From VXNE01 sp965200505 (GTDB lineage Bacteria; Pseudomonadota; Gammaproteobacteria; Pseudomonadales; Azotimanducaceae), in NCBI GenBank assembly GCA_965200505.1, contig OZ241343.1, positions 3,472,001-3,536,000 on the forward strand: 64,000 nt of DNA. The letters are read 5' to 3'. Below are positions 52,259 through 61,091 of the stretch, one piece after another. Positions within the stretch are counted from its first letter, which is position 1. Every line of letters begins with the position of its first letter. The notes below the pieces were generated by a model. It did no database searches, had not been told where the DNA came from, and saw only the letters and a list, made by a program, of their open reading frames with translations. A program made the position numbers and the translations under genes.

Positions 52259-52705
52259 ATGGGTTGGATTCGCCACACGTTCGCCTTTCTGCTCGGGGTG
52301 GCGGTCACGGCCGCCATTGGCACCATCGCCTCGACGCACTTCGTGCTTGCGAGCCTCGCGGACTTGAATGTGCAGGTGCCCATTGGCAAGCGCCTCTTCG
52401 CCTACGGGCATGACCTTGTCGGCATGGTGCCCACACTTGCCGTCGTGGTCGCCGTTGGCTTTGCCATCGCCTTTCCGGTCGCCGCGGCCGCCGGGCGCTT
52501 CCTGCCCCGTTGGCGGGCCATCGCGTATCCGTTGGCCGGCGCCGCGGCGATCGTCGCTGCGCTGCTCTTGATGAACGCGGTGCTTGGCATGATGCCGCTG
52601 GCCGGGGCCCGCGGCCCACTTGGCCTCGTCGCGCAGGGCGTGGCCGGCGCGGTGGGTGGCTATGTGTTCGGAGCGGTTTCGCGGCGCTCCCGCACCGCCG
52701 CGTGA
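52259..52705 (+). CDS. Hypothetical four-helix membrane protein
   Basis: 148 residues from ATG 52259. Hydrophobic segments: HTFAFLLGVAVTAAIGTIA, MVPTLAVVVAVGFAIAFPV, AIAYPLAGAAAIVAALLLM and LGLVAQGVAGAVGGYVFG. No known motif. It is divergent from the sugar dehydrogenase gene, with about 50 bases between them. Family not recognised. Confidence 0.75.
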   Translation: MGWIRHTFAFLLGVAVTAAIGTIASTHFVLASLADLNVQVPIGKRLFAYGHDLVGMVPTLAVVVAVGFAIAFPVAAAAGRFLPRWRAIAYPLAGAAAIVAALLLMNAVLGMMPLAGARGPLGLVAQGVAGAVGGYVFGAVSRRSRTAA

Positions 52706-52788
52706 AGCCGCGGCCGCTTCCGAGCGGGGTCTCGCGGCGCTACAATCCGCGTTTCGCGCACCGCTTGGGCAATGCTTGGGGGAGGGCA

Positions 52789-53640
52789 TTGGAGCCGCTG
52801 ACCAAAGGCTATGGCCTCGTCGAAGGGCCAGTGTGGGACGGAGAGCGGCTGCTCTTCAGCGACGTGCTGTTCGGGGGCGTTTTCGCAATGCGGCCGGACG
52901 GTGCCGTCAGCACGGTCTTCGAACACCGTCGGGGCATCGGCGGGATGGCCCTGCATGGGGCCGGCGGTCTGGTGGTGAGCGGGCGCAACATCGCCTACAA
53001 GCCGTTCGATGGCGGCGCCACGACGACTCTGCTCGACAGCGACCCCGATCACGGCAACGTGGGCTACAACGACATCACCACCGATGCCGCGGGGCGCATC
53101 TACGCCGGCTCCTTGGGTTCGAGCCCCGTGTTCGACGATGGCCGGGCGCCCCGTGCGGGTGACCTCCATCTCATCGACCTCGACGGTTCCACGCGGGTGG
53201 TGGGGCGGGATGTGCAACTCACCAACGGCCTCGGTTTCTCGCCGGATGGGCGCACCCTCTACCATGCGGATTCAAGGCGTGGCGGCGTGTTCCACTATGC
53301 TGTGCGCGACGACGGCACGTTGGGTGCCAAGACGCTCTTCGTCAGCCCGGAAAGGGGCGCTCCCGACGGCTTGGTGGTGTCGGAAGATGGCGCCGTGTGG
53401 GTGGCTTTGGCCGGTGGTGGGGCGGTGGGGGTTTACGAACCGGAAGGTGCCTTGCGCGAATACATCGACGTCCCCCAGCCCATGTGTACCAGCGTTTGCT
53501 TCGGCGGCGCGGACTTGCAGGATCTCTACATCGTCACCGGCTCCGAAGGCGTGCCGGGAGATAGGGAAGGCGCGGTGTATCGGCATCGGGCGGCAGTGCC
53601 CGGCTTGGCCGCTCCACCGGCGCGGGTGCGCATCCCATAG
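52789..53640 (+). CDS. SMP-30/gluconolactonase-family protein
   Basis: 283 residues from TTG 52789, chosen for GGGGGAGG just upstream and TACAAT at about 52741 as a -10; GTG 52702, overlapping the previous stop, is an alternative. Propeller motifs: LVEGPVWDGERLLFSDVL with the metal glutamate, GYNDITTDAAGRIYAGS, LTNGLGFSPDGRTLYHADS and APDGLVVSEDGAVWVA. It probably hydrolyses a sugar lactone, which would fit the neighbouring sugar dehydrogenase. Confidence 0.88.
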   Translation: MEPLTKGYGLVEGPVWDGERLLFSDVLFGGVFAMRPDGAVSTVFEHRRGIGGMALHGAGGLVVSGRNIAYKPFDGGATTTLLDSDPDHGNVGYNDITTDAAGRIYAGSLGSSPVFDDGRAPRAGDLHLIDLDGSTRVVGRDVQLTNGLGFSPDGRTLYHADSRRGGVFHYAVRDDGTLGAKTLFVSPERGAPDGLVVSEDGAVWVALAGGGAVGVYEPEGALREYIDVPQPMCTSVCFGGADLQDLYIVTGSEGVPGDREGAVYRHRAAVPGLAAPPARVRIP

Positions 53641-53694
53641 GCGGCCGCGAAGGGTTTGGATTCAAATCAGCGAGACATCAAGAGGAGTCACGGC

Positions 53695-54531
53695 ATGACG
53701 AGAGTTGACATCGAAACCGGCAGCGAGCACCTGCTGGCTTGGGAAGAGGACGGCGTGGCCGTGCTGACGTTGAACCGCCCCGAGGCGCGCAACGCGATGA
53801 GCGGCGGCATGACCGAGGGGCTGGCGCGGGCCTTGGAAGTGGCGGAACGCTCGCGCAGCATTCGGGCGGTGGTCGTCACGGGCGCCGGCGGCGCGTTCTG
53901 CGCCGGTGGTGACGTGAAGGGCATGGCGGCCGGCGGCAGCGGCGCCAGCACCGGCGACATGCCGTCCCTCGACGAGCGCATCCATGCGCAGCGCCTCTCG
54001 CAGCGCAACACCGCCGGTCGCATCTACCTGATGCCAAAGCCGGTGGTCGCCATGCTGCCGGGGCCGGCCGCGGGCGCCGGCCTCTCCATCGCCTTGGCGG
54101 CGGACCTGCGCACCATGGCCGACCACACCTTCATCACCTCGGCGTTCGCCCGGGTTGGCTTCAGCGGCGACTACGGCGGCACCTACTTCCTCACCCACTT
54201 GGTGGGTGCCGCGAAGGCGCGCGAACTCTACTACCTGTCAGACCGCGTGAGCGCCGAGGATTGCCTGCGCCTCGGCATCGTCAACTTCACCTTCCCGGCG
54301 CAGACGCTGGAGGAGGAGACGATGGCGTTGGCACGGCGCTTGGCGGACGGCCCGCCCATCGCGTATCGCTACATGAAGGAAAACTTCAACCGCGCGACGA
54401 TGGGCGCCGATGTGATCGAGTGCCTGGACCTTGAGGCCACGCACCATGTCCACGCCGGCTTGAGCGAAGACCATCGCGCCGCCGCGCAAGCGTTCGTGGA
54501 GAAGAAGGCACCGGTGTTCAACGGGCGTTGA
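53695..54531 (+). CDS. Enoyl-CoA hydratase/isomerase family protein
   Basis: 278 residues from ATG 53695, with AAGAGGAG upstream. Crotonase motifs: TLNRPEARNAMSGGM, VTGAGGAFCAGGDVKGMA and MLPGPAAGAGLSIALAADL; the usual second-glutamate region reads FARVGFSGDYGGTYFL, with D in place of the common glutamate-type residue, so it may be an isomerase or another crotonase activity. Stands alone. Confidence 0.87.
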   Translation: MTRVDIETGSEHLLAWEEDGVAVLTLNRPEARNAMSGGMTEGLARALEVAERSRSIRAVVVTGAGGAFCAGGDVKGMAAGGSGASTGDMPSLDERIHAQRLSQRNTAGRIYLMPKPVVAMLPGPAAGAGLSIALAADLRTMADHTFITSAFARVGFSGDYGGTYFLTHLVGAAKARELYYLSDRVSAEDCLRLGIVNFTFPAQTLEEETMALARRLADGPPIAYRYMKENFNRATMGADVIECLDLEATHHVHAGLSEDHRAAAQAFVEKKAPVFNGR

Positions 54532-54597
54532 CGCGGCGGGGCCCGCGCCCCGGCGAGGCACCTGGCGCCGCCCCACGTGCGGTGCGGCGGAAGACTC

Positions 54598-55443
54598 TCA
54601 AGGGCCGCCGCGGCGAAGCCGTTCTTCCAGTTCCGCGATCCTGCGCTGAGCGACTTCCGTGCAGGCTCGTGCAGCCTGCGCCTCATGCTCCGCCGCCTCG
54701 GCCCGCGCTCGCTCGGCTTGCATTGCCGCTCGCGCTTCGTCGTAGTCCGGGATGTCCGCCCCCGTCAGCGGATCGTGCCAGCGCATCGTCAGCGCCCAAG
54801 TCTCGCGTGGCTCTGCCGGGGGCGTCCGTTCGGCCACATAGGCCACCAGCCCCAACGCGGCGCTGCGTATGCCGCGCTCGCCGTTCGGTAGCACTTCCTC
54901 CTTGAGGGGCTTGCGGCGCTCCGGCGTCAGCGCGAACCCCCACAGTTCCTCGCCGGTGCCCGCGAGGTCGGCGCGGGTGGCGTCGAAGAACAGGCACTCG
55001 CGTACGCCGAGCCGCTGGTAGCAGTCCAGCTTGCGCCCCAGATCATGCTTCCAAGTGCTGCGCGACACCACCTCCAGCACGAAGTCCGGCGGCCCAAGGA
55101 GGTCCGTGTCGTAGTCCGAGCAGGTGGCACGGCGCGGCACGGCCAGCGCCACGAGCACGTCCGGCGACAGCCGGCTCTGCCGTGCCTTGCCGGGCTCGCT
55201 GAACAGCATGTGCAGGTCGTCACCCACCTCGGCGGCGGGGAAGTGGTGCATCAAGCCGTTGCGGGAGTACGCCGTGGCTGTGGCGTGTGGTGCCCTCACG
55301 GGGATGCGCACGTCCACGAGCGGTGGATCGAGGGGGTAGGATGGTGCGTTGAAGGAAAACGGGCCGTCCGCCCGGTCGCGCCGGGTGGTGTGGCGCGCCG
55401 CCACCGGCGGCTGGGGGTGGAGGTGGGAACTTGCTTCGGACAT
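54598..55443 (-). CDS. Uma2-family (DUF820) putative endonuclease
   Basis: 281 residues from ATG 55443. PD-(D/E)XK-like core with RLSPDVLVALAVPRR, GPPDFVLEVVSRSTWKHDL and a lysine in RKLDCYQRLGVRECLFFD. A C-terminal coiled coil rich in A, E and R follows (about 235-275). Uma2 proteins are widespread and poorly characterised, probably linked to mobile DNA. Confidence 0.87.
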   Translation of the reverse strand: MSEASSHLHPQPPVAARHTTRRDRADGPFSFNAPSYPLDPPLVDVRIPVRAPHATATAYSRNGLMHHFPAAEVGDDLHMLFSEPGKARQSRLSPDVLVALAVPRRATCSDYDTDLLGPPDFVLEVVSRSTWKHDLGRKLDCYQRLGVRECLFFDATRADLAGTGEELWGFALTPERRKPLKEEVLPNGERGIRSAALGLVAYVAERTPPAEPRETWALTMRWHDPLTGADIPDYDEARAAMQAERARAEAAEHEAQAARACTEVAQRRIAELEERLRRGGP

Positions 55444-55796
55444 CGCTGGCTCCTGTTGGGTGCCGCGCAAGAGGGGCCGGTTGCCGGACAGACGGCCCGC
55501 GCACCGGTGCCATCGTAGCACGCAGCCGTTGCGCTCCCATGGATGGGATGGCGCGGACGCCGGGTTGTTTCGAGCGGGGCCACAGGGACATTGTCGAAGA
55601 CCGCGGGGGTGCTGTCTGCGGCAACGGTCTGACAGCAGAATAGGGAGATCTCGCACGCTGGGCGTAGCTTCTAGCCTACGTTTCAGGCGTGTCGCCGTAG
55701 CCCGCGATCAGCCCAGCCTCGGCCTCGGCAGTCGCGCCGCGTTCGCCGCGCTCCCAGCCTTGGTCTCCCAACTCCGGCTCGGGGCACCTCGGCGTA
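55444..55796. other. Intergenic region without a recognised gene
   Basis: 353 bases between the Uma2 gene and the slipin gene. No open frame has convincing composition. A short imperfect inverted repeat (CGTAG...CTACG) lies near 55664-55681. The upstream signals of the Uma2 gene must lie in the left part. Confidence 0.5.
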
Positions 55797-56582
55797 CTAG
55801 GATGCCGGCGGCGCCGAATCGGGTGCCGGCGCGTCAATGGCCAGCCGCTGCAGGGTCTCCATCAGGTTCAGCGGCAGCGGAAAGACGATGGTGGAGGATT
55901 TCTCGCCGGCGATTTCGGTGAGCGTCTGCAGATACCTGAGCTGTAGCGAGTTCGGCTGCGCCGCGAGCCGCTGCGCCGCCTCCACCAGCCGCCCCGCGGC
56001 TTCGAACTCGCCATCGGCGTGAATGATCTTGGCGCGCCGCTCGCGCTCCGCCTCGGCCTGCTTGGCGATGGCGCGGATCATGCTCTCGTCGATGTCCACA
56101 TGCTTGATTTCGACGTTGGCCACCTTGATGCCCCATTGGTCGGTCTGCTGGTCCAAGATGGTCTGCACGTCCGCGTTCAGCTTCTCGCGCTCGGCCAGGA
56201 GTTCGTCGAGTTCGTGTTGGCCCAGCACCGAGCGCAACGTCGTCTGCGCGAGCTGGCCGGTGGCCTCCATGTAGTCCTCCACGTTGATGATGGCATTCTG
56301 CGAATCGATCACGCGGAAATAGATGACGGCGTTCACCTTCACGGACACGTTGTCGCGGGTGATGAGGTCTTGCGTGGGCACGTCCATCACGATGGTGCGC
56401 AAGTCCACCCGCACCATCTGCTGCAGCACCGGGATGATGATGATGAGCCCCGGCCCCTTCACCCGGTAGTAGCGCCCCAACATGAAGACGACGCCGCGCT
56501 CGTACTCGCGCAGGACGCGAAAGGCGCTGGCAAGCAGCGCGAGCAGGATGCCGATGACAACCAGTAAGAAGATCTGCGCCAT
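55797..56582 (-). CDS. Slipin, SPFH/band 7 membrane protein
   Basis: 261 residues. One N-terminal membrane segment (IFLLVVIGILLALLASAF), then the SPFH domain with REYERGVVFMLGRYYRVKGP and VKVNAVIYFRVIDSQNAI, and a C-terminal coiled coil (AKQAEAERERRAKIIHADGE). It oligomerises in membrane microdomains. It follows the NfeD gene by 13 bases, the usual slipin-NfeD pair (YbbK/YqfA type). Confidence 0.95.
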   Translation of the reverse strand: MAQIFLLVVIGILLALLASAFRVLREYERGVVFMLGRYYRVKGPGLIIIIPVLQQMVRVDLRTIVMDVPTQDLITRDNVSVKVNAVIYFRVIDSQNAIINVEDYMEATGQLAQTTLRSVLGQHELDELLAEREKLNADVQTILDQQTDQWGIKVANVEIKHVDIDESMIRAIAKQAEAERERRAKIIHADGEFEAAGRLVEAAQRLAAQPNSLQLRYLQTLTEIAGEKSSTIVFPLPLNLMETLQRLAIDAPAPDSAPPAS

Positions 56583-56595
56583 GATTCACCCGTCC

Positions 56596-58047
56596 CTAAT
56601 CTGAGTCTGATGGATGCGCTGTCGCGCCGCTGGCTTCGACTGGCGCCACGGTGAGGCTGAACGCATCGCGGCCCGTGACCTTGAGGCGATCGCCGGCCTT
56701 CACCTCGCCGGGCGCCGTGGCGCGCCACACTTCGCCCAGCGCCCGCACCCGGCCGGCGCCGTCCGAGAAGTCCTCCAAGGCGACGGCCGAGCTGCCCACG
56801 ATGGCCTCGCTGCCGCTCACGACCGCGCTGCGCCGCGCCTTCACGGCCGCGCCCAGGGCGAAGAAGGCGAGCCCGGCGGTGGTGGCCGTCACCGCCGCGA
56901 TGATGGGGATGGAAACGCCGAAGCCAGGCAGGTCCGCATCGAACAAGATCACCGAGCCGATGACGAACGCCGCGACGCCGCCGATGCCAAGCACCCCGAA
57001 ACTGGGCGAGAACGCCTCCGCCGCCAACAGGCCGATGCCCACCACGATGAGGGCAAGCCCCGCGTAGTTCACCGGCAGCATCTGCAGCGCGTAGGCGCCG
57101 AGCAGCAGGCAGATGATGCCCACCACGCCGCCCACCCCCGTGCCGGGGTTGTAGAACTCGAAGATGAGGCCATAGATGCCGACCATCAACAGGATGTAGG
57201 CCACGTTCGGGTCGGCGATGATGCCCAGCAGTTCGTAGCGCCAATCCGGCTCGACGCGCTCGATGTCGTTTTGCGCCGTGTCGAGGGTGACGGCGCCGCG
57301 GCCCTCCACCTCGAGGGTCTCGCCGTCGATGGCGGCGAGCAGCTCGTCCAGATCGTTCGCCACAAAGTCGATGACGTTCTTTTCCAACGCTTCCTGCGCC
57401 GGCAGGTTTGATGCCTCGCGCACCGTGCGCTCCGCCCACTCCACGTTGCGCCCACGCAGCTCGGCGATGCTGCGGATGTAGGCCACGGCATCGTTCACCA
57501 CCTTGCGTTCCATCGCATTGGGCAACGGGGCGGGGTCCTGTTCCGCTTCGGCGTCCTCGTCGCCGCCAGCCGCCTCGTCGCCGGGCGCGTCTTCTTCCGG
57601 CGTCGCTTCGGGCTCGGTCGGCATCGGTATGGGGAAGGGGCTGCCGCCTCCGCCGCCGATGCTCACCGGCGTGGATGAGCCGATGTTGGTGGCCGGCGCC
57701 ATGGCCGCGATGTGGCTGGCGTACATGAGATAGGTGCCGGCACTGGCCGCGCGGGCGCCGTTGGGGGCGACGTAGGTGGCGACGGGCACCTCCGAGGCAA
57801 GCAGCACCTTAATCATGTCGCGCATGGAATTGTCCAAGCCGCCGGGCGTGTCGAGGCGCAGCACGACCAGATCGACGTCCGCCTCGGCCGCGTCCTCCAG
57901 GGAACGGATGAAGTAGTCCGCGCTGGCCGGCCCGATGGCGCCGTCGATTTCGAGCACCCAAACCTTCGCCGCCGCAGCCGTGGGCGCCAGCAGGGCGAGC
58001 AGGAGCGCGACGATGGCCATGCGCCACCGCGCCGCGCTAGAGCGCAT
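56596..58047 (-). CDS. nfeD: NfeD-family membrane serine protease
   Basis: 483 residues from ATG 58047, which gives a clean signal peptide (MAIVALLLALLAPTAAAA); longer starts at 58086 and 58116 exist. The ClpP-like domain has LDTPGGLDNSMRDMI and ARAASAGTYLMYASH with the nucleophile serine, interrupted by an acidic linker (PEEDAPGDEAAGGDEDAEAE). Four transmembrane helices and a C-terminal OB-fold follow. It cleaves or regulates the partner slipin. Confidence 0.92.
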   Translation of the reverse strand: MRSSAARWRMAIVALLLALLAPTAAAAKVWVLEIDGAIGPASADYFIRSLEDAAEADVDLVVLRLDTPGGLDNSMRDMIKVLLASEVPVATYVAPNGARAASAGTYLMYASHIAAMAPATNIGSSTPVSIGGGGGSPFPIPMPTEPEATPEEDAPGDEAAGGDEDAEAEQDPAPLPNAMERKVVNDAVAYIRSIAELRGRNVEWAERTVREASNLPAQEALEKNVIDFVANDLDELLAAIDGETLEVEGRGAVTLDTAQNDIERVEPDWRYELLGIIADPNVAYILLMVGIYGLIFEFYNPGTGVGGVVGIICLLLGAYALQMLPVNYAGLALIVVGIGLLAAEAFSPSFGVLGIGGVAAFVIGSVILFDADLPGFGVSIPIIAAVTATTAGLAFFALGAAVKARRSAVVSGSEAIVGSSAVALEDFSDGAGRVRALGEVWRATAPGEVKAGDRLKVTGRDAFSLTVAPVEASGATAHPSDSD

Positions 58048-58312
58048 GGCGTTGGCTGGTGGCGAAGGCTGCCCGGCAGGGCGCATCCGCACGTCACGGT
58101 AAGGCACCTTTGGCATGGCGTTATTCTGACACAAGCAGGGGTGTTTGGAACCCGCCACGGATGGTGGCCGGCGTCGTTGTCGCGGCCGCGGCAGGCTACC
58201 GAGTGCGCCGTGCCCACAGCTTGGCTGTTATCCTTTGCTTACCGAGCGCCGCGCCCGCGTGGGAGCGCTGCGGTCTCGGAGACCACTTCGAACAGCTTAA
58301 GGAGAACCCTGC

Positions 58313-59500
58313 TTGGGCACACAGCCTCTGGCCGGCGTCACGGTGCTCGATTTGGGCCAGATCTACAACGGCCCGTACTGCGGCCATCTGCTGGCGATGT
58401 CCGGCGCCCGCGTCATCAAGGTGGAATCGCCCATCGGCGAGGGCCTGCGCGGGCGTTCCGATGGTCCGCCCGGCTACTCCTTCGCCATGCTGAACGGCAA
58501 CAAGGAGACCATCACCGTCAACCTCAAGTCCGCGGAGGGCGTGGGGCTGCTCATCGAACTCGCCAAGTGCGCCGATGTGCTGCTGGAGAACTTCGCGCCC
58601 GGCACGATGGCGCGGTTGGGCGTGGGCAGCGATGTTCTGACCATGGCGAATCCGCGCCTCATCTACGCCGCCGGCACGGGCTTCGGCGCCACCGGCCCGC
58701 ATCGGGACTACTTGGCCATGGACGTCACCGTGCAGGCCATGAGCGGCGCCATCAGCATCACCGGCAACGATGGCGAGCCGCCCTTGAAGTCTGGCCCGGC
58801 GTTGTGCGACATCCTGGGCGGCGTCCACCTGTACGCGGCCATCGTCGCGGCCCTCTATCGCCGGGCGCAGACCGGCGCCGGCGCCGTGCTGGACGTGGCC
58901 ATGCAGGACGCCGTGTTCCCCACCCTCACCTCGGCCCTCGGCGCCTACTACGCGCTCGGCGGCAATCCGCCGCGCACAGGCAACCGCCACCAAGCGTTGG
59001 GCGTGGCGCCATACAACGTCTATCAGGCCAAGGATGGCCATGTCGCCATCATCTGCATCCGCGAAGGCCACTGGCGCAAGCTCGTGCGCGCCATGGACGC
59101 GTCGGCGCTGGCCGACGATCCGCGCTTCGTGGACATGGCCGCCCGCTGCCGCCACATGGACGCGACCGACGCCGCCGTGGAGGCTTGGACCGCCACGCTC
59201 ACCAAGGACGAGGTGTTTCGCATCTGCCAGGCCCATGAAGTGATCTGCGCCCCGGTGCGCTCGCTGGATGATGTGGTACACGATCCGCACCTGCTTGCCC
59301 GGGGCGCCCTGCACAAGGTGGCGCATGGGAGGTTTGGCGAGGTGGCGCTGCCCACCACCGCGCTGCGCTTTGCGGACGTGGCGCCGCCCACGCCCAAGTT
59401 GCCGCGTGAGCTGGGCGAGGACAACGCCGCCGTCTATGGCGAGTTCTTGGGCTACGACGCGAGCGAGGTGGACGCGCTGCGTTCGCGCGGAGCGATTTGA
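58313..59500 (+). CDS. Class III CoA-transferase (CaiB/BaiF family)
   Basis: 395 residues from a TTG start with AAGGAGAACC upstream. Family motifs: LAGVTVLDLGQIYNGPYCG, GARVIKVESPIGE, NLKSAEGVGLLIELAKCADV-like helix (segment 65-85) and the catalytic aspartate in AMDVTVQAMSG. It moves CoA between carboxylic acids; the substrate is unknown. A short gene for an exported cytochrome-like protein follows. Confidence 0.92.
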   Translation: MGTQPLAGVTVLDLGQIYNGPYCGHLLAMSGARVIKVESPIGEGLRGRSDGPPGYSFAMLNGNKETITVNLKSAEGVGLLIELAKCADVLLENFAPGTMARLGVGSDVLTMANPRLIYAAGTGFGATGPHRDYLAMDVTVQAMSGAISITGNDGEPPLKSGPALCDILGGVHLYAAIVAALYRRAQTGAGAVLDVAMQDAVFPTLTSALGAYYALGGNPPRTGNRHQALGVAPYNVYQAKDGHVAIICIREGHWRKLVRAMDASALADDPRFVDMAARCRHMDATDAAVEAWTATLTKDEVFRICQAHEVICAPVRSLDDVVHDPHLLARGALHKVAHGRFGEVALPTTALRFADVAPPTPKLPRELGEDNAAVYGEFLGYDASEVDALRSRGAI

Positions 59501-59503
59501 GGG

Positions 59504-59935
59504 ATGGCGCTGGGCAGGTGGGCCGGGCGCGGCGGTTGGCGGCACTTCGTGTTGGGCGTGGCGGCCGCAATCGCGTCGTTCGCGACCGCGCAGACGGTGG
59601 ACAACCCCCAACCGAGCGTCATGGAAATCATGGACGCGATGGTGGTGCCGCAGTCCGACGCGCTGTTCGGCGTAGGCCGCACGGCGCCGGCTACCGCGGC
59701 GCAGTGGAAGGCTCTGCGCCTCGACGCCATCGTCCTCATCGAAGCCGGCCGGGCCCTCACGGTGGCCGACCGGAGCAGCGGGCCGGATTGGGACGCTTGG
59801 TCGCGGGGCATGGCGGCGGCCGCGGCGCAGGCGATCAACGCCATCGATGCCCGCGATGTCGATGGCGTGCTGGAAGCGGGCGGCGCCCTCATCGAAAGCT
59901 GCACGGGCTGCCACAGCGTGTACCTGCCCCGCTGA
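59504..59935 (+). CDS. Exported c-type cytochrome-like small protein
   Basis: 143 residues. A signal peptide (VLGVAAAIASFATAQ) is followed by a helical domain and a single haem motif C133-T-G-C136-H137 at the very C-terminus, the arrangement of cytochrome c-prime/c556. Its start is three bases after the CoA-transferase stop. Electron partner unknown. Confidence 0.78.
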   Translation: MALGRWAGRGGWRHFVLGVAAAIASFATAQTVDNPQPSVMEIMDAMVVPQSDALFGVGRTAPATAAQWKALRLDAIVLIEAGRALTVADRSSGPDWDAWSRGMAAAAAQAINAIDARDVDGVLEAGGALIESCTGCHSVYLPR

Positions 59936-59972
59936 GCGATAATCCGCCCGACGCCTTGGCCCCGATGCACCC

Positions 59973-61091
59973 ATGACGACGCCCTTCGATTCGGTGGAAT
60001 CCGCCATCGCAGCGGTGGCGGCGGGGGAACTCATCGTCGTCGTGGACGATGACGACCGGGAGAACGAAGGCGACCTCATCATGGCGGCGTCCAAGGCGTC
60101 GCCGGAACAAGTCGCCTTCATGATCCGCCACACCAGCGGCATCCTCTGCGCACCCGTCACCGACGACCGGGCGAAGCGCCTGCAGCTCGACCCCATGGTC
60201 GCCCGCAACGACGCGCCGCTCGCCACCGCCTTCACCGTGAGCGTCGATTACAAGCACGGCCTATCTACGGGCATCTCCGCCGAGGAGCGCGCCAGCACGG
60301 TGTTGGCGTTGGCCAACAGCAACGTGGATGGTGGCGACTTCGTGCGCCCCGGCCACATCTTTCCCTTGGTCGGCCGCCCGGGCGGCGTGTTGGTGCGCTC
60401 TGGCCACACCGAGGCCGCCATCGACCTCGCCAAGGCCGCCGGCTGCCCCCCAACTGGCCTGTTGGCGGAGATCGTGAACGACGACGGCACCGTCAAGCGC
60501 TTGGGTGAGCTCATCGACTTCGCCGCCGAGCATGGCCTCAAGATCATCTCCATCGCCGACCTCATCGCCTATCGGCAGCGGCGCGAGCAATTGGTGGAGC
60601 GCACCCGGGAGTTCCGCGTCACCACGGAGATCGGCCAAGCGCGGGCTTTCGCGTATCGCACCAAGTTCGAGGACGCGGAGCACTTGGCGTTGACGTTCGG
60701 CCACATCGATCCGGCCACCACGGTGCCGGTGCGCATCCATCGGGAACGCCTCGTGGAGGACATCTTCGGCCCGCAGGTACACCATGCCAACAGCCTGTTG
60801 AAGCTCTCCTTGGCGCGCTTGGCGGAGCATGGCTGCGGTGTGCTGATTTACCTGCGCGGCGGCTTCGTGGGGGTGCCGCTGGACAGCTTGGACGATTCCA
60901 CGCCGCCGAGCCGCGAACGCGAGCGCAATGCGGAGTGGCTGGAAGTGGGGGTGGGCGCCCAGATATTGAAGGACTTGGGCTTGAGCGACATCCGCATTCT
61001 CGCCGCGCGCGAGATCGAATACGTGGGGCTGGAGGGCTTCGGCCTGCGCGTCACGGCGACGGAGCTGTTCACCGCAGGCGAGGAACCGTGA
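59973..61091 (+). CDS. ribBA: 3,4-dihydroxy-2-butanone-4-phosphate synthase with degenerate GTP cyclohydrolase II half
   Basis: 372 residues. The RibB half (1-205) is complete: VVDDDDRENEGDL, FMIRHTSGILCAP and GHTEAAIDLAKAAG. The RibA-like half (about 210-372) keeps the fold (IHRERLVEDIFG) but the zinc cysteines of GTP cyclohydrolase II are absent: the usual FGSxRCDCG region reads FGPQVHHANSL. It probably makes the four-carbon riboflavin precursor only. A GATAAT -10 box lies at 59938-59943. The stop overlaps the pdxA GTG. Confidence 0.92.
   Translation: MTTPFDSVESAIAAVAAGELIVVVDDDDRENEGDLIMAASKASPEQVAFMIRHTSGILCAPVTDDRAKRLQLDPMVARNDAPLATAFTVSVDYKHGLSTGISAEERASTVLALANSNVDGGDFVRPGHIFPLVGRPGGVLVRSGHTEAAIDLAKAAGCPPTGLLAEIVNDDGTVKRLGELIDFAAEHGLKIISIADLIAYRQRREQLVERTREFRVTTEIGQARAFAYRTKFEDAEHLALTFGHIDPATTVPVRIHRERLVEDIFGPQVHHANSLLKLSLARLAEHGCGVLIYLRGGFVGVPLDSLDDSTPPSRERERNAEWLEVGVGAQILKDLGLSDIRILAAREIEYVGLEGFGLRVTATELFTAGEEP

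Noticed and set aside
55352..55796. Plus-strand frame in the slipin upstream gap
   Set aside because: Low-information Arg/Ala/Pro-rich composition, no ribosome site and overlap with the Uma2 gene.
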